A stretch of 64,000 nucleotides of DNA. Origin: CAWAPS01 sp963783945. GTDB taxonomy: Bacteria > Actinomycetota > Acidimicrobiia > Acidimicrobiales > Palsa-688. Below the pieces are notes generated by a model. It worked only from the letters and a program-made list of their open reading frames with translations. It was not told the origin of the DNA and searched no databases. The stretch is from contig CAWAPS010000002.1 in the NCBI GenBank assembly GCA_963783945.1, forward strand, positions 1,116,001 to 1,180,000, in the 5' to 3' direction. Below are positions 53,809-62,558 of the stretch, piece by piece. The translations under genes were made by a program, and so were the position numbers. How positions within the stretch are numbered: the stretch's first letter is position 1; each line of letters starts with the position of its first letter.

Positions 53809-54239
53809 GTAATTCTTACGATCAGTCTACAGTGCGGGGTGTAACGATACTCGGTGTCCTGAATGGAGCCGTCGATGCGCAGCCCTGCCCGCCCACCCGT
53901 CTTGCCCCCCTCCCGCGCCGACGATCGGCCCGCGGATGAGGCGATGCGGCTCGCGGACGGGGCACGAGGCGGCTCTGTGCCGAATGACCGTCGAGCCTCG
54001 GCGGGCTTTCGTCCCGGGGGGGAAGCACCGGCACCGCGATCGCGTGCGGACCCAGATGCGCTCATACCTGACCCAGCTGAATCGGTCCTGCGCCAGCCAG
54101 CTGCCACCGCCGCCCCAACCGGGCCGACAGACCGAGCCTCGGTTTTTTCCTACCCTCAGCGAAGTGACCCGGCCGCTCCTCGCTCAGGCGACCAGGTCGC
54201 GGGGGCGCGCCCGGCTCCGACGAAACTCTGCTTGCCGGC
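53809..54239. other. Gene-free stretch
   Basis: No coding frame recognised. The last 170 bases in the sigma gene's frame are open but have no start codon other than CTG/TTG. Confidence 0.35.
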
Positions 54240-54764
54240 TTGGCGTCCGGCGACGCCGAGCTGGAGGTCGCCTTCATACGGCGCTTCCAGGACCGCGTTT
54301 ACGGTCTGGCCCGCCGCCTCGTCGGGGAAACGCCCCTGGCTGAGGATGTGGCCCAAGAAGCCTTTCTACGGGCCTGGCGTCACGCCGGGAGCTTTGACCC
54401 CCACCGGGGTTCAGTGACCACCTGGCTCCTCGCCATCACCCGCAACCTGGCCATCGACGCCTTACGACGCCGACGTGCTGTGCCCGTCCATCCCGACCTG
54501 CTGGTTGGCCTGGGGCTCGACACACAGACCAAGGGTCCCGACGAGCTGGCCGTCGACGCCGATACCGGCTCTCGCCTGCGGGAGCTGATCGAAAACCTCC
54601 CATCCGAGCAGCGCCGGGCCGTGGTGCTCGCCTTCTTCCACGGCCAGACCGCCCAGGAGATCAGCATTACCGAGGGGATTCCCCTCGGGACGGCCAAAAC
54701 CCGGATCCGTCTGGGGATGATCAAGCTACGGGCGGCCACGCCCGCACAGACTGCGGCTCGGTAA
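54240..54764 (+). CDS. ECF sigma-70 factor
   Basis: A 174-residue ECF sigma factor in the SigK/SigL-like pattern. Region 2: FIRRFQDRVYGLARRLVGET, PLAEDVAQEAFLRAWRHAGS, VTTWLLAITRNLAIDALRR. Region 4: ENLPSEQRRAVVLAFFHGQT, AQEISITEGIPLGTAKTRIR. The frame upstream reads GSDETLLAGLASGDAELE, matching the family's usual N-terminus, but the only start codons are TTG 54240 and CTG 54228, so either a rare start is used or the first few residues were lost. The zinc-type anti-sigma gene that normally follows is absent; 1.2 kb without genes comes next. Confidence 0.75.
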   Translation: MASGDAELEVAFIRRFQDRVYGLARRLVGETPLAEDVAQEAFLRAWRHAGSFDPHRGSVTTWLLAITRNLAIDALRRRRAVPVHPDLLVGLGLDTQTKGPDELAVDADTGSRLRELIENLPSEQRRAVVLAFFHGQTAQEISITEGIPLGTAKTRIRLGMIKLRAATPAQTAAR

Positions 54765-55989
54765 GCGAGGCGTGCACCCCCAGACAACGGCGATAGGGCG
54801 CGTCGGCGCCCCTCTCTACGTTTCCAATCTTCCGGACCCAAGCAGATCGGCGGACACGCTCGCAGCCGGTCAGGCCATGGCAAGTTGCCTGGGAGTCCGA
54901 ACATTCATGCAGACCTTCCAGCGGGAACTCCAGTCCTGCCGCCGAGGCGCCTGCCCCGATATCCCAACCGCTCCACCGCCACGGAGCATCCCCGAGGTGC
55001 GGTTTAAGGCGCCCCTCTGCCTGCTTGAGATCCCGAGGGGAGGAGCCATGGGTGTCGCCAGAATGGATACAGGATGCTCGCTCGCTAATCCGGGCCTGTC
55101 TGAAGCCGAAGAAGTGCATAACGGTATCTCCCGTGTGGAGCAGAGTTTCCCAGAATGTTCATCCAAATTCGCGACCCCGAGGTTATTGATTGCCAGGTCG
55201 GTGGGATGGTGCTCGATAGGGTCGCTGGCGCGCTGCATACCTTTCCCAAGCGTCCCCGGATAGCTGATCGGAGCGGATAGCGCTCCGTTGGGCTTGCCAC
55301 CGCGATCGGGGCGACCGGTGAGTATCGCCGGTCGCCCAGACCGTCCTTCACAGCCAATTCGAGTGATGAGGAGGCCGCCCAATGTACAGCCGTTGGTGGG
55401 CAGTCAGTGGGCAAACTTCTGGTGGCCGCCCACAGTGGCAGGTGCCACGCTTGCCGATGCGGACATGGTCCTGGCCGGTGACGGTGGTGAAGCCGTCAAC
55501 AGCTGAGAACGTTCAGCCCTCTGCCGAGTGCTGCGTCGATCTTGACTCCCGTATGACTTCGTTCTGACGGTCAACTCCCAAACTGAACTCATGCGGGAGT
55601 GCCCAGGTATCACGCTGGTCAGAGGGCGCGGCCAGTGAGGTTGGCCCTCCACGCTCGATTCGCGAGGGCTCCGCTCGATGTCGGGCCTCCAGATCGCGAC
55701 GCGCTACGCGACATTCACCGTCAATGATCGGATGACGGCCGCATACGCGGCGTTGGAGGGGCACTGAACGAGGAAAAACGGTCCTCGATGATCTCTGCTA
55801 TCGGCAATTGACTAGGAAACCCTTCTTCCGGTGCCCCTGCCGAGTACGGGCGGGCATGTCGGATGGTCGGTGAAGAGGGCGAGCTTTGCCAGAGGACCGG
55901 AACCATGTCGTGCTCGTTGGGGGTATCGTTGGCAGTACATGTAAGCTGCCGCGCTCAGTCTCCATCACCGGCCGAAAGGGGCTGGGCTG
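54765..55989. other. 1.2-kb gene-free stretch
   Basis: No coding region recognised on either strand downstream of the ECF sigma gene, where an anti-sigma gene would be expected. It contains two hairpins: GAGCG-GATAG-CGCTC near 55271 and a perfect 10-bp stem at 55309-55337. The last 60 bases lead to the DUF4389 gene. Confidence 0.5.
55309..55337. repeat. Perfect 10-bp stem, 9-base loop
   Basis: GGGCGACCGG (55309-55318) pairs exactly with CCGGTCGCCC (55328-55337) around the loop TGAGTATCG. There is no U-run after it and no gene end within 500 bases, so it is not an obvious terminator; an RNA or protein site is possible. Confidence 0.5.
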
Positions 55990-57498
55990 ATGCCGAGTGA
56001 CTATCCGCTGGACGGCGAGGTGGTGTGCTCTGAGCGGGTCGACCGGTGGCGGCCCCTGTTCAACTGGGTGCTTGTCATCCCGTTGTCGCTCTGGTGGCTA
56101 CCGCTGTGGTTCGGAGCCGTAGCTCTATCGGTCGTCGCCTGGTTCGCGATTGTGCTCTCCGGTCGGCTTCCCGAAAGTATCGGCAACTACCTGACGGGGG
56201 TGCTGCGCTACCGGTGGCGGCTGCTCACCTACTTGTTCGGCTTTACCGATCTGTACCCTGGCTTTCGTGTCGCGGCCGGCTACGTCGACCCGGGCGATTA
56301 TCCAGCGGTCTTCTACAGCGCTCGCCCGATGCCGCGGCGACGGGCCGTGGTGCTGCTCAGAGCCATTCTGGTCATACCGCAGCTAATTGTTGTTCGCTTA
56401 GTCGGCGTGATTGCCGTTGTCGTGCTGTTCATCGCATGGTTCGCGGTTCTTTTCACCGGCCGGTGGCCGCGACGGTTGCAGATGTTCGTGGTCCTCTGGA
56501 TGCAGTGGTCCTTCAGGGTCAGCGGCTACTGGTACCTGCTAGTCGACGAATACCCCCATGTCCCAGAAGACACTACGGTCGGATCCCCTTTCCCGGACAG
56601 GGCGACCTCTGGCGAAGCGCTGCCACCTCCGCCCCCCTTATGGTCACCCCAGGAACCGGCTGGCTCGACCTCGCCCACAACCACGACGTCTCAACAGCCC
56701 CCGGCTGATCTGGCCTCGCCGGCGCCTAGCTCGCCCGGCGCGGAGCAGATCCTCTCGCCCGAGCCAGCCGTGTCTCTTGACCCCGCCGGCGGTTGGGGCC
56801 ACTCGGCGCCTGCCGATATGAGCTCTTGGGGCCCGCCGCAGCCGCCGGATGCCCCGCTCGACCCGAGCGCCGCCACGAAACCGCCGTGGCCCAGGCTGGT
56901 CGCCACCGGCGGCGCGTACACCCCGCCCCGGCTGGCCCGCTGGCCGCTCGTGCTGGGGATCTTTCTTTTCGCCGGGTGGATCGCCGCCTCGGTAGTGCTG
57001 AGGGCCAGCCCAACGTCGAGGGCGCCCAGCTCACCTTCTCCGTACGTACTCACGGCCAGCGACGCTCACTTCACGGCCACCTTCCCCGCCAAACCGCAAC
57101 GCGCTAGCTCAGGCCCGACCATCGTCTACCTATCGGCGCTTTCCGATCACGCAGTCGGGGTCGCCTACGTCTCGGTGCCCCCGTCGTCGAGTTTCAGTCT
57201 CGATGCTGCCGTCACTGGCACTGCAACAGGGTGTAACGGGCAGGTGGTCTCACGCGCCTCGCTCACCTATCAGGGCCAGCCGGCCGAGGATGGCGTCATC
57301 TCCTGCTCTGATGGCGTAGGACAAGTCAGGGTCGTCGCCTTCGGTTCGTTGGGATACATCCTCTACGGGATCGGTGCATCTGCCCCGAGCTTCACCAACG
57401 ACTACACGATCTTGCTCGACACCTTTAGATCAACTTCCACGCCGACCGCGACAGGCGCGACTGCCACTACCGACCAACAGAACACCCCCACACCGTGA
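55990..57498 (+). CDS. DUF4389-domain membrane protein
   Basis: A 502-residue actinobacterial protein. Residues 1-190 hold two DUF4389 repeats, each with a pair of helices (FNWVLVIPLSLWWLPLWFGA; AILVIPQLIVVRLVGVIAVV) and the WFAxLFTGRWP signature (WFAIVLSGRLPE, WFAVLFTGRWPR). Residues 195-305 are a proline-rich spacer. A further membrane helix (WPLVLGIFLFAGWIAASVVL) leads to a C-terminal extracellular domain of about 160 residues with FTATFPAKPQR and paired cysteines (GCNGQ, ISCSDG). GAAAGGGG precedes the ATG. Function unknown; probable envelope protein. Confidence 0.82.
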   Translation: MPSDYPLDGEVVCSERVDRWRPLFNWVLVIPLSLWWLPLWFGAVALSVVAWFAIVLSGRLPESIGNYLTGVLRYRWRLLTYLFGFTDLYPGFRVAAGYVDPGDYPAVFYSARPMPRRRAVVLLRAILVIPQLIVVRLVGVIAVVVLFIAWFAVLFTGRWPRRLQMFVVLWMQWSFRVSGYWYLLVDEYPHVPEDTTVGSPFPDRATSGEALPPPPPLWSPQEPAGSTSPTTTTSQQPPADLASPAPSSPGAEQILSPEPAVSLDPAGGWGHSAPADMSSWGPPQPPDAPLDPSAATKPPWPRLVATGGAYTPPRLARWPLVLGIFLFAGWIAASVVLRASPTSRAPSSPSPYVLTASDAHFTATFPAKPQRASSGPTIVYLSALSDHAVGVAYVSVPPSSSFSLDAAVTGTATGCNGQVVSRASLTYQGQPAEDGVISCSDGVGQVRVVAFGSLGYILYGIGASAPSFTNDYTILLDTFRSTSTPTATGATATTDQQNTPTP

Positions 57499-57689
57499 CT
57501 CGGCCGTCGGGACCGTGCCAATCCGTACAGGTGAAGGGTGCTCTCTCGGTCAGCGAAACCCTCGGATAACGGTGGGATCTGGCTCTAGACCTCATCGAGC
57601 GAGGCGAGCCTTTGAAATCCTGGTCGTCAAGTCCAGGGGATTCTGGCTGTGCTTCGCCGGCAGCTTTTTGCAATGTCCGCGGGTCAAGC
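57499..57689. other. Intergenic region
   Basis: Separates the DUF4389 gene from the integrase fragment; no gene seen. Confidence 0.35.
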
Positions 57690-58175
57690 GGCAGGGGATC
57701 GCCGGCGAGATGGTGGCGACCTTTCCGCCGGATGGTCAGGGTGCGGTGTCCTCGCTCGAGGCCCAGTGCTTCGATGTTGGCTCCGGTCGCTTCTGAGACC
57801 CTCAGACCGTTGAGGGCCAGGAGCGAGATGAGGGCGTGCTCGACGGCCGGTCCGAGTCCAGCGGCGACCAGGAGAGCGCCGACCTAGTTGCGGTACAGGC
57901 CGATGGCATGGGACTCGTAGTCCAGGCACGGCCGGCGCACGTGCACGACCGGGGAGAGAGCCAGCAGCCCTTCCTCCTCGGCGTTGCGGTAGAACCCGGC
58001 CAGCGTGCACAGCGGCGGGCCACCGTGGCCCCTGGCTCGACCCCGCTCTTCGAGGCTTCGGGCGTAGCACTCGATATCTGCGCGGCGCACCGCGAACAGC
58101 CTCAGCTGGTGGTCGCGCACCAGGCGACGAACTGTCGCAGGTCGAGGGCGTAGGCGTCACCGGTGGACCCTCGGT
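57690..58175 (-). pseudogene. Tyrosine-recombinase integrase, N-terminal half
   Basis: Reads GSTGDAYALDLRQFVAWCA, one frame away QLRLFAVRRADIECYARSLE and CTLAGFYRNAEEEGLLALSP, then RPCLDYESHAIGLYRN. A TAG at about 57883 replaces the usual Glu codon and the same frame goes on VGALLVAAGLGPAVEHALIS, LLALNGLRVSEATGANIEAL. The end KVATI is followed by unrelated sequence. The missing catalytic half of this integrase type is found, in the other orientation, at 42056-42277. At least three lesions: inactive. Confidence 0.75.
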
Positions 58176-58197
58176 ACGAAACTCAGGAATACTCTAG

Positions 58198-58231
58198 CCG
58201 AACAAATCGAAATGGCGTACGATTAGTTCGG
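58198..58231. promoter_or_regulatory. 34-base dyad operator of the toxin-antitoxin pair
   Basis: CCGAAC-AA-ATCG, ten bases, CGAT-TA-GTTCGG: two perfectly symmetric half-sites with equal 2-base gaps. It lies 17 bases before the antitoxin start, where type II antitoxins bind to repress their own operon. Confidence 0.65.
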
Positions 58232-58247
58232 CAGACACTAGCAGGGG

Positions 58248-58754
58248 ATGATGACGATGGTCGCGGCTGAACTGAGAGAAGAAACCTACCTCCCGACCGA
58301 CGCTGAGGAGTTGGCGAAAATCTATGACCTCTTCCGCGCTCACCCCTCGGCCGAGCGGGAAGCGGCGCACCTGCTAGTTGGCGCGGACGAGAGCGCAGAG
58401 ATACCCGGCGAGGTGTACCGCATTCTGCGTCAGGTGATCGAGGCCATGAGTCAGGGACTGGCGGTGACGGTGGTCCCCCAGTCTCGGTCCCTCACCACCC
58501 AACAGGCTGCCGACGTGCTCGGGATCAGTCGCCCGACGCTCATCCGCCTCCTCGACGCCAACTCGATTCCGTACGAGCGGGTGGGCAGCCACCGCAAGCT
58601 GCTGCTACGGGACGTGCTCAACTACCGGGAGGAACGCCGGGAGGCCCAGTACCGGTTCTTGGCAGAGACGGCGGTGGACCCCGATGAAGAAGAGGATCTT
58701 GAGGTCATGTTGGAGCGACTGCGTCAGGCTCGCCGAGAGGTCGCCAAACCGTAA
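58248..58754 (+). CDS. Excisionase-type HTH antitoxin
   Basis: A 168-residue protein. Residues 1-70 are a helical region (TDAEELAKIYDLFRAHPSAE); about 78-130 is an excisionase/MerR-like helix-turn-helix (SLTTQQAADVLGISRPTLIR, LLDANSIPYERVGSHRKLLL); the C-terminus is an acidic tail (VDPDEEEDLEVMLERLRQAR) that would wrap around the toxin. This is the arrangement of PIN-toxin-linked DNA-binding antitoxins. The PIN gene begins 22 bases after its stop. The ATG follows AGCAGGGG. Together with the dyad upstream it should autoregulate. Confidence 0.85.
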   Translation: MMTMVAAELREETYLPTDAEELAKIYDLFRAHPSAEREAAHLLVGADESAEIPGEVYRILRQVIEAMSQGLAVTVVPQSRSLTTQQAADVLGISRPTLIRLLDANSIPYERVGSHRKLLLRDVLNYREERREAQYRFLAETAVDPDEEEDLEVMLERLRQARREVAKP

Positions 58755-58776
58755 GGAACGACGGAATCACTAGCCA

Positions 58777-59355
58777 GTGTTCACCGCCCTTTTGGATACT
58801 TGCGTTCTGTACCCCAGCCGCCAGCGAGACTTCCTTCTGTCACTAGCGGCCGAGGGGATGTACCGCCCGATCTGGAGCGCCAGGATCATGGACGAGTTGG
58901 CGTTCGAGAAAGACGCCAGGCTTATGCGGCGCGGGGTATCTGGAGACGAGGCTCGTCGCCGAGCAGAACATCTCCTCGCCCAGATGCGCCGGGGGTTTGA
59001 CGATGCCGAGATCACGGGCTGGGAGCCGCTCGAAGGCAGCTATGGGCTGCCCGACCAGAATGACGAGCACGTTGTAGCTGCCGCGGTGGTCGGCGGAGCG
59101 GGAGCCATCGTCACCCACAACCTGCGGGATTTTCCTCCCGAGCGGCTGCCCTATGGGCTCGAAGTCATCCATCCGGCCGACTTCGCCTTCAACACCGTGG
59201 CTCTCGACCCACGAACCGCTCTCAGAGCCGTCCAGGAGATCGCTCGGCGGTCTGGGAGGACCGGGCCAACTCTGTCCATTGACGACGTTCTCCACATCCT
59301 GGCACGCCGGTACCACATGGTTGACGCCGTCGAAGTGTTGCGTCAGGCCCTTTAG
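58777..59355 (+). CDS. PIN-domain ribonuclease toxin
   Basis: A 192-residue VapC-like PIN protein. The four acidic positions are Asp7 (LLDTCVLYPS), Glu40 (RIMDELAFEK), Asp96 (LPDQNDEHVVAAAVVGG) and Asp118 (IVTHNLRDFP), which bind Mg2+ and cut RNA. Length and helix pattern (RRRAEHLLAQMRRGFDDAEI) fit larger PIN toxins linked to excisionase-type antitoxins. It follows the antitoxin by 22 bases. GTG is the start; a GGAACG site is upstream. No neighbouring partner other than the antitoxin. Confidence 0.86.
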   Translation: MFTALLDTCVLYPSRQRDFLLSLAAEGMYRPIWSARIMDELAFEKDARLMRRGVSGDEARRRAEHLLAQMRRGFDDAEITGWEPLEGSYGLPDQNDEHVVAAAVVGGAGAIVTHNLRDFPPERLPYGLEVIHPADFAFNTVALDPRTALRAVQEIARRSGRTGPTLSIDDVLHILARRYHMVDAVEVLRQAL

Positions 59356-59480
59356 CCGATCAGCCCCGGTCGCGCCGACGCCCCTGGGCGAAAGTCAGCT
59401 TGTATGCGAGTCCGCGGGCCCGTGTCAGCCGTGGCCTTCCCAGAAGTGCCGTTGTCTGTAGCCGGGCTGGAGAATCGCTG
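59356..59480. other. Intergenic region between toxin and recombinase operon ends
   Basis: Convergent ends of the PIN gene (plus) and the operon (minus). No clear hairpin or gene seen. Confidence 0.35.
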
Positions 59481-59930
59481 TCACGGTAAGGGTTTTCTTG
59501 TTGTCGACATGTCGTCAAGGGGAGTCGCTGGCGGTTGCACGTAAGGGGTTGTGCAAGCGGCTTGTCGTTGGGCGCCGAGGACTCGGGAGGTGTAGTCGCG
59601 TAGGGCCTGGTTGTCTTGGCGGAGCCGTGCGGCTTCTTGGCGGAGAGCTTCGAGCCGCTCCCGGAGTGATTGGGTGCTGGCCCGTTGAGCAGCGGGCACC
59701 TGGCGGTGGGAGCGGGGCTGTTGGTCGGCTCTGAGACGCTCGATCTGGGCGCGGAGTTCGGGTTGGCGGTAGAGCCAGCTGCGATGGACGCACGCGGCCT
59801 GGGCGACCGAGGAGAAGGTGATGGGCTGGCCGGTGCGGTCGAGGCGGCGTAGAGCCTCTTGGGCCCGTTGCAGGGCGCTGGCGTGCTTGGCGTGAGCGGC
59901 CTGGACGAGATGTTGGGGGTTGCCGGTCAT
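59481..59930 (-). CDS. TnpC-like helical DNA-binding protein (DUF6262-like)
   Basis: A 149-residue protein. N-terminal part HASALQRAQEALRRLDRTGQ and ITFSSVAQAACVHRSWLYRQ looks like an HTH; about 85-125 is a coiled coil (LRERLEALRQEAARLRQDNQ); the tail is Pro-rich. The size and position after the two recombinases match the TnpC accessory protein of Tn554-like transposons, which guides orientation or excision. It is separated from the second recombinase gene by 10 bases. Family assignment as DUF6262 is from memory and moderate. Confidence 0.72.
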   Translation of the reverse strand: MTGNPQHLVQAAHAKHASALQRAQEALRRLDRTGQPITFSSVAQAACVHRSWLYRQPELRAQIERLRADQQPRSHRQVPAAQRASTQSLRERLEALRQEAARLRQDNQALRDYTSRVLGAQRQAACTTPYVQPPATPLDDMSTTRKPLP

Positions 59931-59940
59931 GGCACTGCGG

Positions 59941-61398
59941 TCAGTTCCCGGCCGAGCTGTCGTCGTGGAGCTGCTCGAGGGAGGAGATGATGCGTTCGAG
60001 GTTGTCCTGGACTCGGCGGTGGTTGTCGATCAGGCGTTGCTGACCGTGGGTTTCGGCGACCTCGAGCAGCTCCTGGTTGTGTTGGGCGTGCTGGCGGTGG
60101 ACGGGCAGGAACTCGACGGTGGTCTGGAACTGGGGGCAGGTCAAGCAGGCGTTGGGGTGGGGGCATTCTTGTTGGGGCGGCCGGCCGCAGTAGCCGTTGG
60201 GAAGGCTGGCTTGGATGCGGTTGAGGTTGTGCTTGATCCACTCCGCCCCGGCGGTGGGTGACTCGGGGTCGTAGTCGAGGAGCCGACCGGTGATGTCCAC
60301 TCGCTGCTGCTGGTAGCGGTCGAACTCCTTGCGGACGGTGGTGTCATACAGCTGGGCGTACACAGAGGTCATGCGGGGACTGGCGTGGCCTAATAGGCGC
60401 TGCACGACATGCTGAGGAACCCCAGCGTTGATGAGTCTTGTCCCGACGGTGTGGCGGAACTGGTGGCAGCTGACCCGGACCGCAGCCCCGGTTTCGTCGT
60501 GCAGCCCGATGCGGGCCTGCCAGGTGGTCAACGCTCGTTTGAGGGTCCAGTAGGGGAACGGCAGGCTGGCATCGGGATTGTTCTTCGGGTCGGGGAACAG
60601 CCAGCGGCTCCCGGCCGGCCATGTGGCACGGACATGGGCTTGCTGATCTTTGATGGCCATCGCCGCCCTGCCCGAGAGCGGGACCAGCTGGTCGGATCGG
60701 GACTTGTTGTTGTAGAAGCACAGGCAGGGCCAGCCGACGCTGTCGTCGATGAGGGGGTTGAACGGCAAGGTGCAGGCGTCGCCGGCTCTGAGCCCGGTTT
60801 CCATCAACACGATGACCAGGTGGCGGATGGCGGGTCCCAGCACGGCCAGATGCCCTTCGGTTTCGAGCTGGGCCATGACGAACTCGGAAACGAAACGCGG
60901 CAGGGGGTTGTCGCGGCGGGGAAGGTCGTCTTGGTAGATCGCGGCCTCGGCGGGGATCTCGGCCAGCCACTGGTGGCGGCGGTTGTGTTCGAGAAAGCCG
61001 CGCAGGCAGATCAGGGCGAGCGAGCGGGAGCTGGCCGCCAGTCCGGTGGCCACCAGCCACGAGAAGTAGCGTTCCAGCAGCAGCCTGCTGATCACACTGC
61101 TGTTGGCGGCGTCGGGCTCGCAGGCGGCCAGGAAGGCCGAGAAGCGGTCCATGGTGGTGGCAGAGGCGGTGATGGTGCCCCAGGCGCATCCGGTGGCCAG
61201 ACGCCACCGGCACCAGTCCTTGACCGCCTGGCGCAGCCATGCCTGGCCGATGCTGCTGAAGCGGACGCTTTCGCGCCCCCGTGGGGCTGGTATCCCCAGC
61301 GCGTTGGCGTTCCAGCGGTCCTTGGCGTATTCGGCTTCGACAGCAGCAGGATCAGGCCAGCGGTCGGTTCTGTCGGGGTCCAGGCGAGGACCTTTCAT
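59941..61398 (-). CDS. Tyrosine recombinase, TnpB-like
   Basis: A 485-residue tyrosine recombinase. The N-terminal SAM-like core-binding domain covers about 45-160 (RQAVKDWCRWRLATGCAWGT). Catalytic residues: Arg204 (METGLRAGD), Lys232 (NNKSRSDQ), His312 with Arg315 (CHQFRHTVG), His338 (LLGHASPRM) and Tyr347 (TSVYAQLYD). A C-terminal extension includes four cysteines (YCGRPPQQECPHPNACLTC) that could bind zinc, as in TnpB of Tn554-like transposons. It starts within the stop of the first recombinase (ATGA). It cuts and joins DNA with the first recombinase. Confidence 0.9.
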   Translation of the reverse strand: MKGPRLDPDRTDRWPDPAAVEAEYAKDRWNANALGIPAPRGRESVRFSSIGQAWLRQAVKDWCRWRLATGCAWGTITASATTMDRFSAFLAACEPDAANSSVISRLLLERYFSWLVATGLAASSRSLALICLRGFLEHNRRHQWLAEIPAEAAIYQDDLPRRDNPLPRFVSEFVMAQLETEGHLAVLGPAIRHLVIVLMETGLRAGDACTLPFNPLIDDSVGWPCLCFYNNKSRSDQLVPLSGRAAMAIKDQQAHVRATWPAGSRWLFPDPKNNPDASLPFPYWTLKRALTTWQARIGLHDETGAAVRVSCHQFRHTVGTRLINAGVPQHVVQRLLGHASPRMTSVYAQLYDTTVRKEFDRYQQQRVDITGRLLDYDPESPTAGAEWIKHNLNRIQASLPNGYCGRPPQQECPHPNACLTCPQFQTTVEFLPVHRQHAQHNQELLEVAETHGQQRLIDNHRRVQDNLERIISSLEQLHDDSSAGN

Positions 61399-62558
61399 GG
61401 CTGATCGTTTTCCTCGTCATCTTGGCCAGTGTCCTCTGTGGAGGGCGGGACCGGTTCGCTGCGATCCGCGTCGGGGTCGGTGCTGGGCCATACCCCGGCG
61501 CGTCGAAGCTCGGCTCTCAAGTCGGCGGGCAGGAGATGGACATAGATCTGGCTGGTGGTCACCGAGGAGCGGTGGGTGAGCAGCCGGGCGGCCACCTCGA
61601 TAGGCACGCCGGCGCGGATCATTCCGGTGGCAGCCGAGTGGCGCAGCATGTGAATGTTGAACTCGACCCCGGTGCGAGCCCGCAGCCGGCGCACCATCTG
61701 GTTGACGTTGTTGTAAGTGAGCGGCCAGCCATAGGGCTCGGCCCACAGGTTCACGAACACATAGTCGGAATCCAGGTCTCCGTACTCGGCGTGCATGTAC
61801 TCGGTGTAGAGGCGGACCAGACCGGCGGTGATGGGGATGACCTCGACGTCGGGGATCTTGGCCCGGGCCCCGTTAGCGTTGTCGGCCCGGGGCACGATGC
61901 GCAGCTCTCGAGACCGGGAGAGCACATCGGCGTGGCGCAAACCCAATGCCTGACCAACCCGAAGGCCGGTCTCGGCCAGCAAGGCGAACAAGAACCGGTC
62001 CCGCAGGTGCTCGCACGCCTCGATGATGGCCAGGATGTCCTTTTCCGACAGCGTCTTCGGCCTTCGGCGCGGCACAGTCAACTTCACCGGCCGGACCGGG
62101 ATCGGGTTGGCCTTGGTGGCGTGATAGAGGAACGGCTTGTAGCTTCGCCGGCCCGCCCGCCGCCAGATCATCAGATCCTCAGCTAGTCCCACGCCCACCC
62201 TGGCCAGATAGTCATAGAACCCGAACACGGCGGCCAGATACTGGTTGACCGTCGCCGGTTTGCGCCCAGCTTGGTCGGCATCGATGATCACCGAGTCGCG
62301 GCGGGGTGATCGCAGCCAGGCCACAAAGCGCCCCACATCATCCAGGCCTGCCCCATCCCAACGAACGCCTGCGGCGTGAAGGAACTCGAACCACAGCTTC
62401 AGGCCGATGGCATACCCCCGCACGGTGCGCGGAGAGCGCTCTATCGCCGAAAGGTGCGACAGGTACGCCTCGATCGGCGCTATCGGCTCCCCACCGTCAT
62501 CCAGCACCGTCCAAGAGACCGCCTCGCTGGCGGGCATCACCACCCGCTGCAACCTCAC
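61395..62558 (-). CDS. Tyrosine recombinase, TnpA-like
   Basis: A 387-residue tyrosine recombinase. N-terminal core-binding region: IEAYLSHLSAIERSPRTVRG and VNQYLAAVFGFYDYLARVGV. Catalytic residues are Arg200 (AETGLRVGQALGL), His303-x-x-Arg306 (IHMLRHSAATG), His329 (LLTHRSS) and Tyr339 (TSQIYVHLL). The C-terminus is acidic (DPDADRSEPVPPSTEDTG). Length and active-site spacing match TnpA of the Tn554 family. GTG 62558 overlaps the stop of the 74-residue gene by 4 bases, and its own stop overlaps TnpB's start. Integrates by site-specific recombination. Confidence 0.9.
   Translation of the reverse strand: MRLQRVVMPASEAVSWTVLDDGGEPIAPIEAYLSHLSAIERSPRTVRGYAIGLKLWFEFLHAAGVRWDGAGLDDVGRFVAWLRSPRRDSVIIDADQAGRKPATVNQYLAAVFGFYDYLARVGVGLAEDLMIWRRAGRRSYKPFLYHATKANPIPVRPVKLTVPRRRPKTLSEKDILAIIEACEHLRDRFLFALLAETGLRVGQALGLRHADVLSRSRELRIVPRADNANGARAKIPDVEVIPITAGLVRLYTEYMHAEYGDLDSDYVFVNLWAEPYGWPLTYNNVNQMVRRLRARTGVEFNIHMLRHSAATGMIRAGVPIEVAARLLTHRSSVTTSQIYVHLLPADLRAELRRAGVWPSTDPDADRSEPVPPSTEDTGQDDEENDQP

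Noticed and set aside
60409..61404. Long open frame antisense to the TnpB-like recombinase
   Set aside because: Shadow frame; the minus-strand recombinase has the full active site and coupled overlaps.
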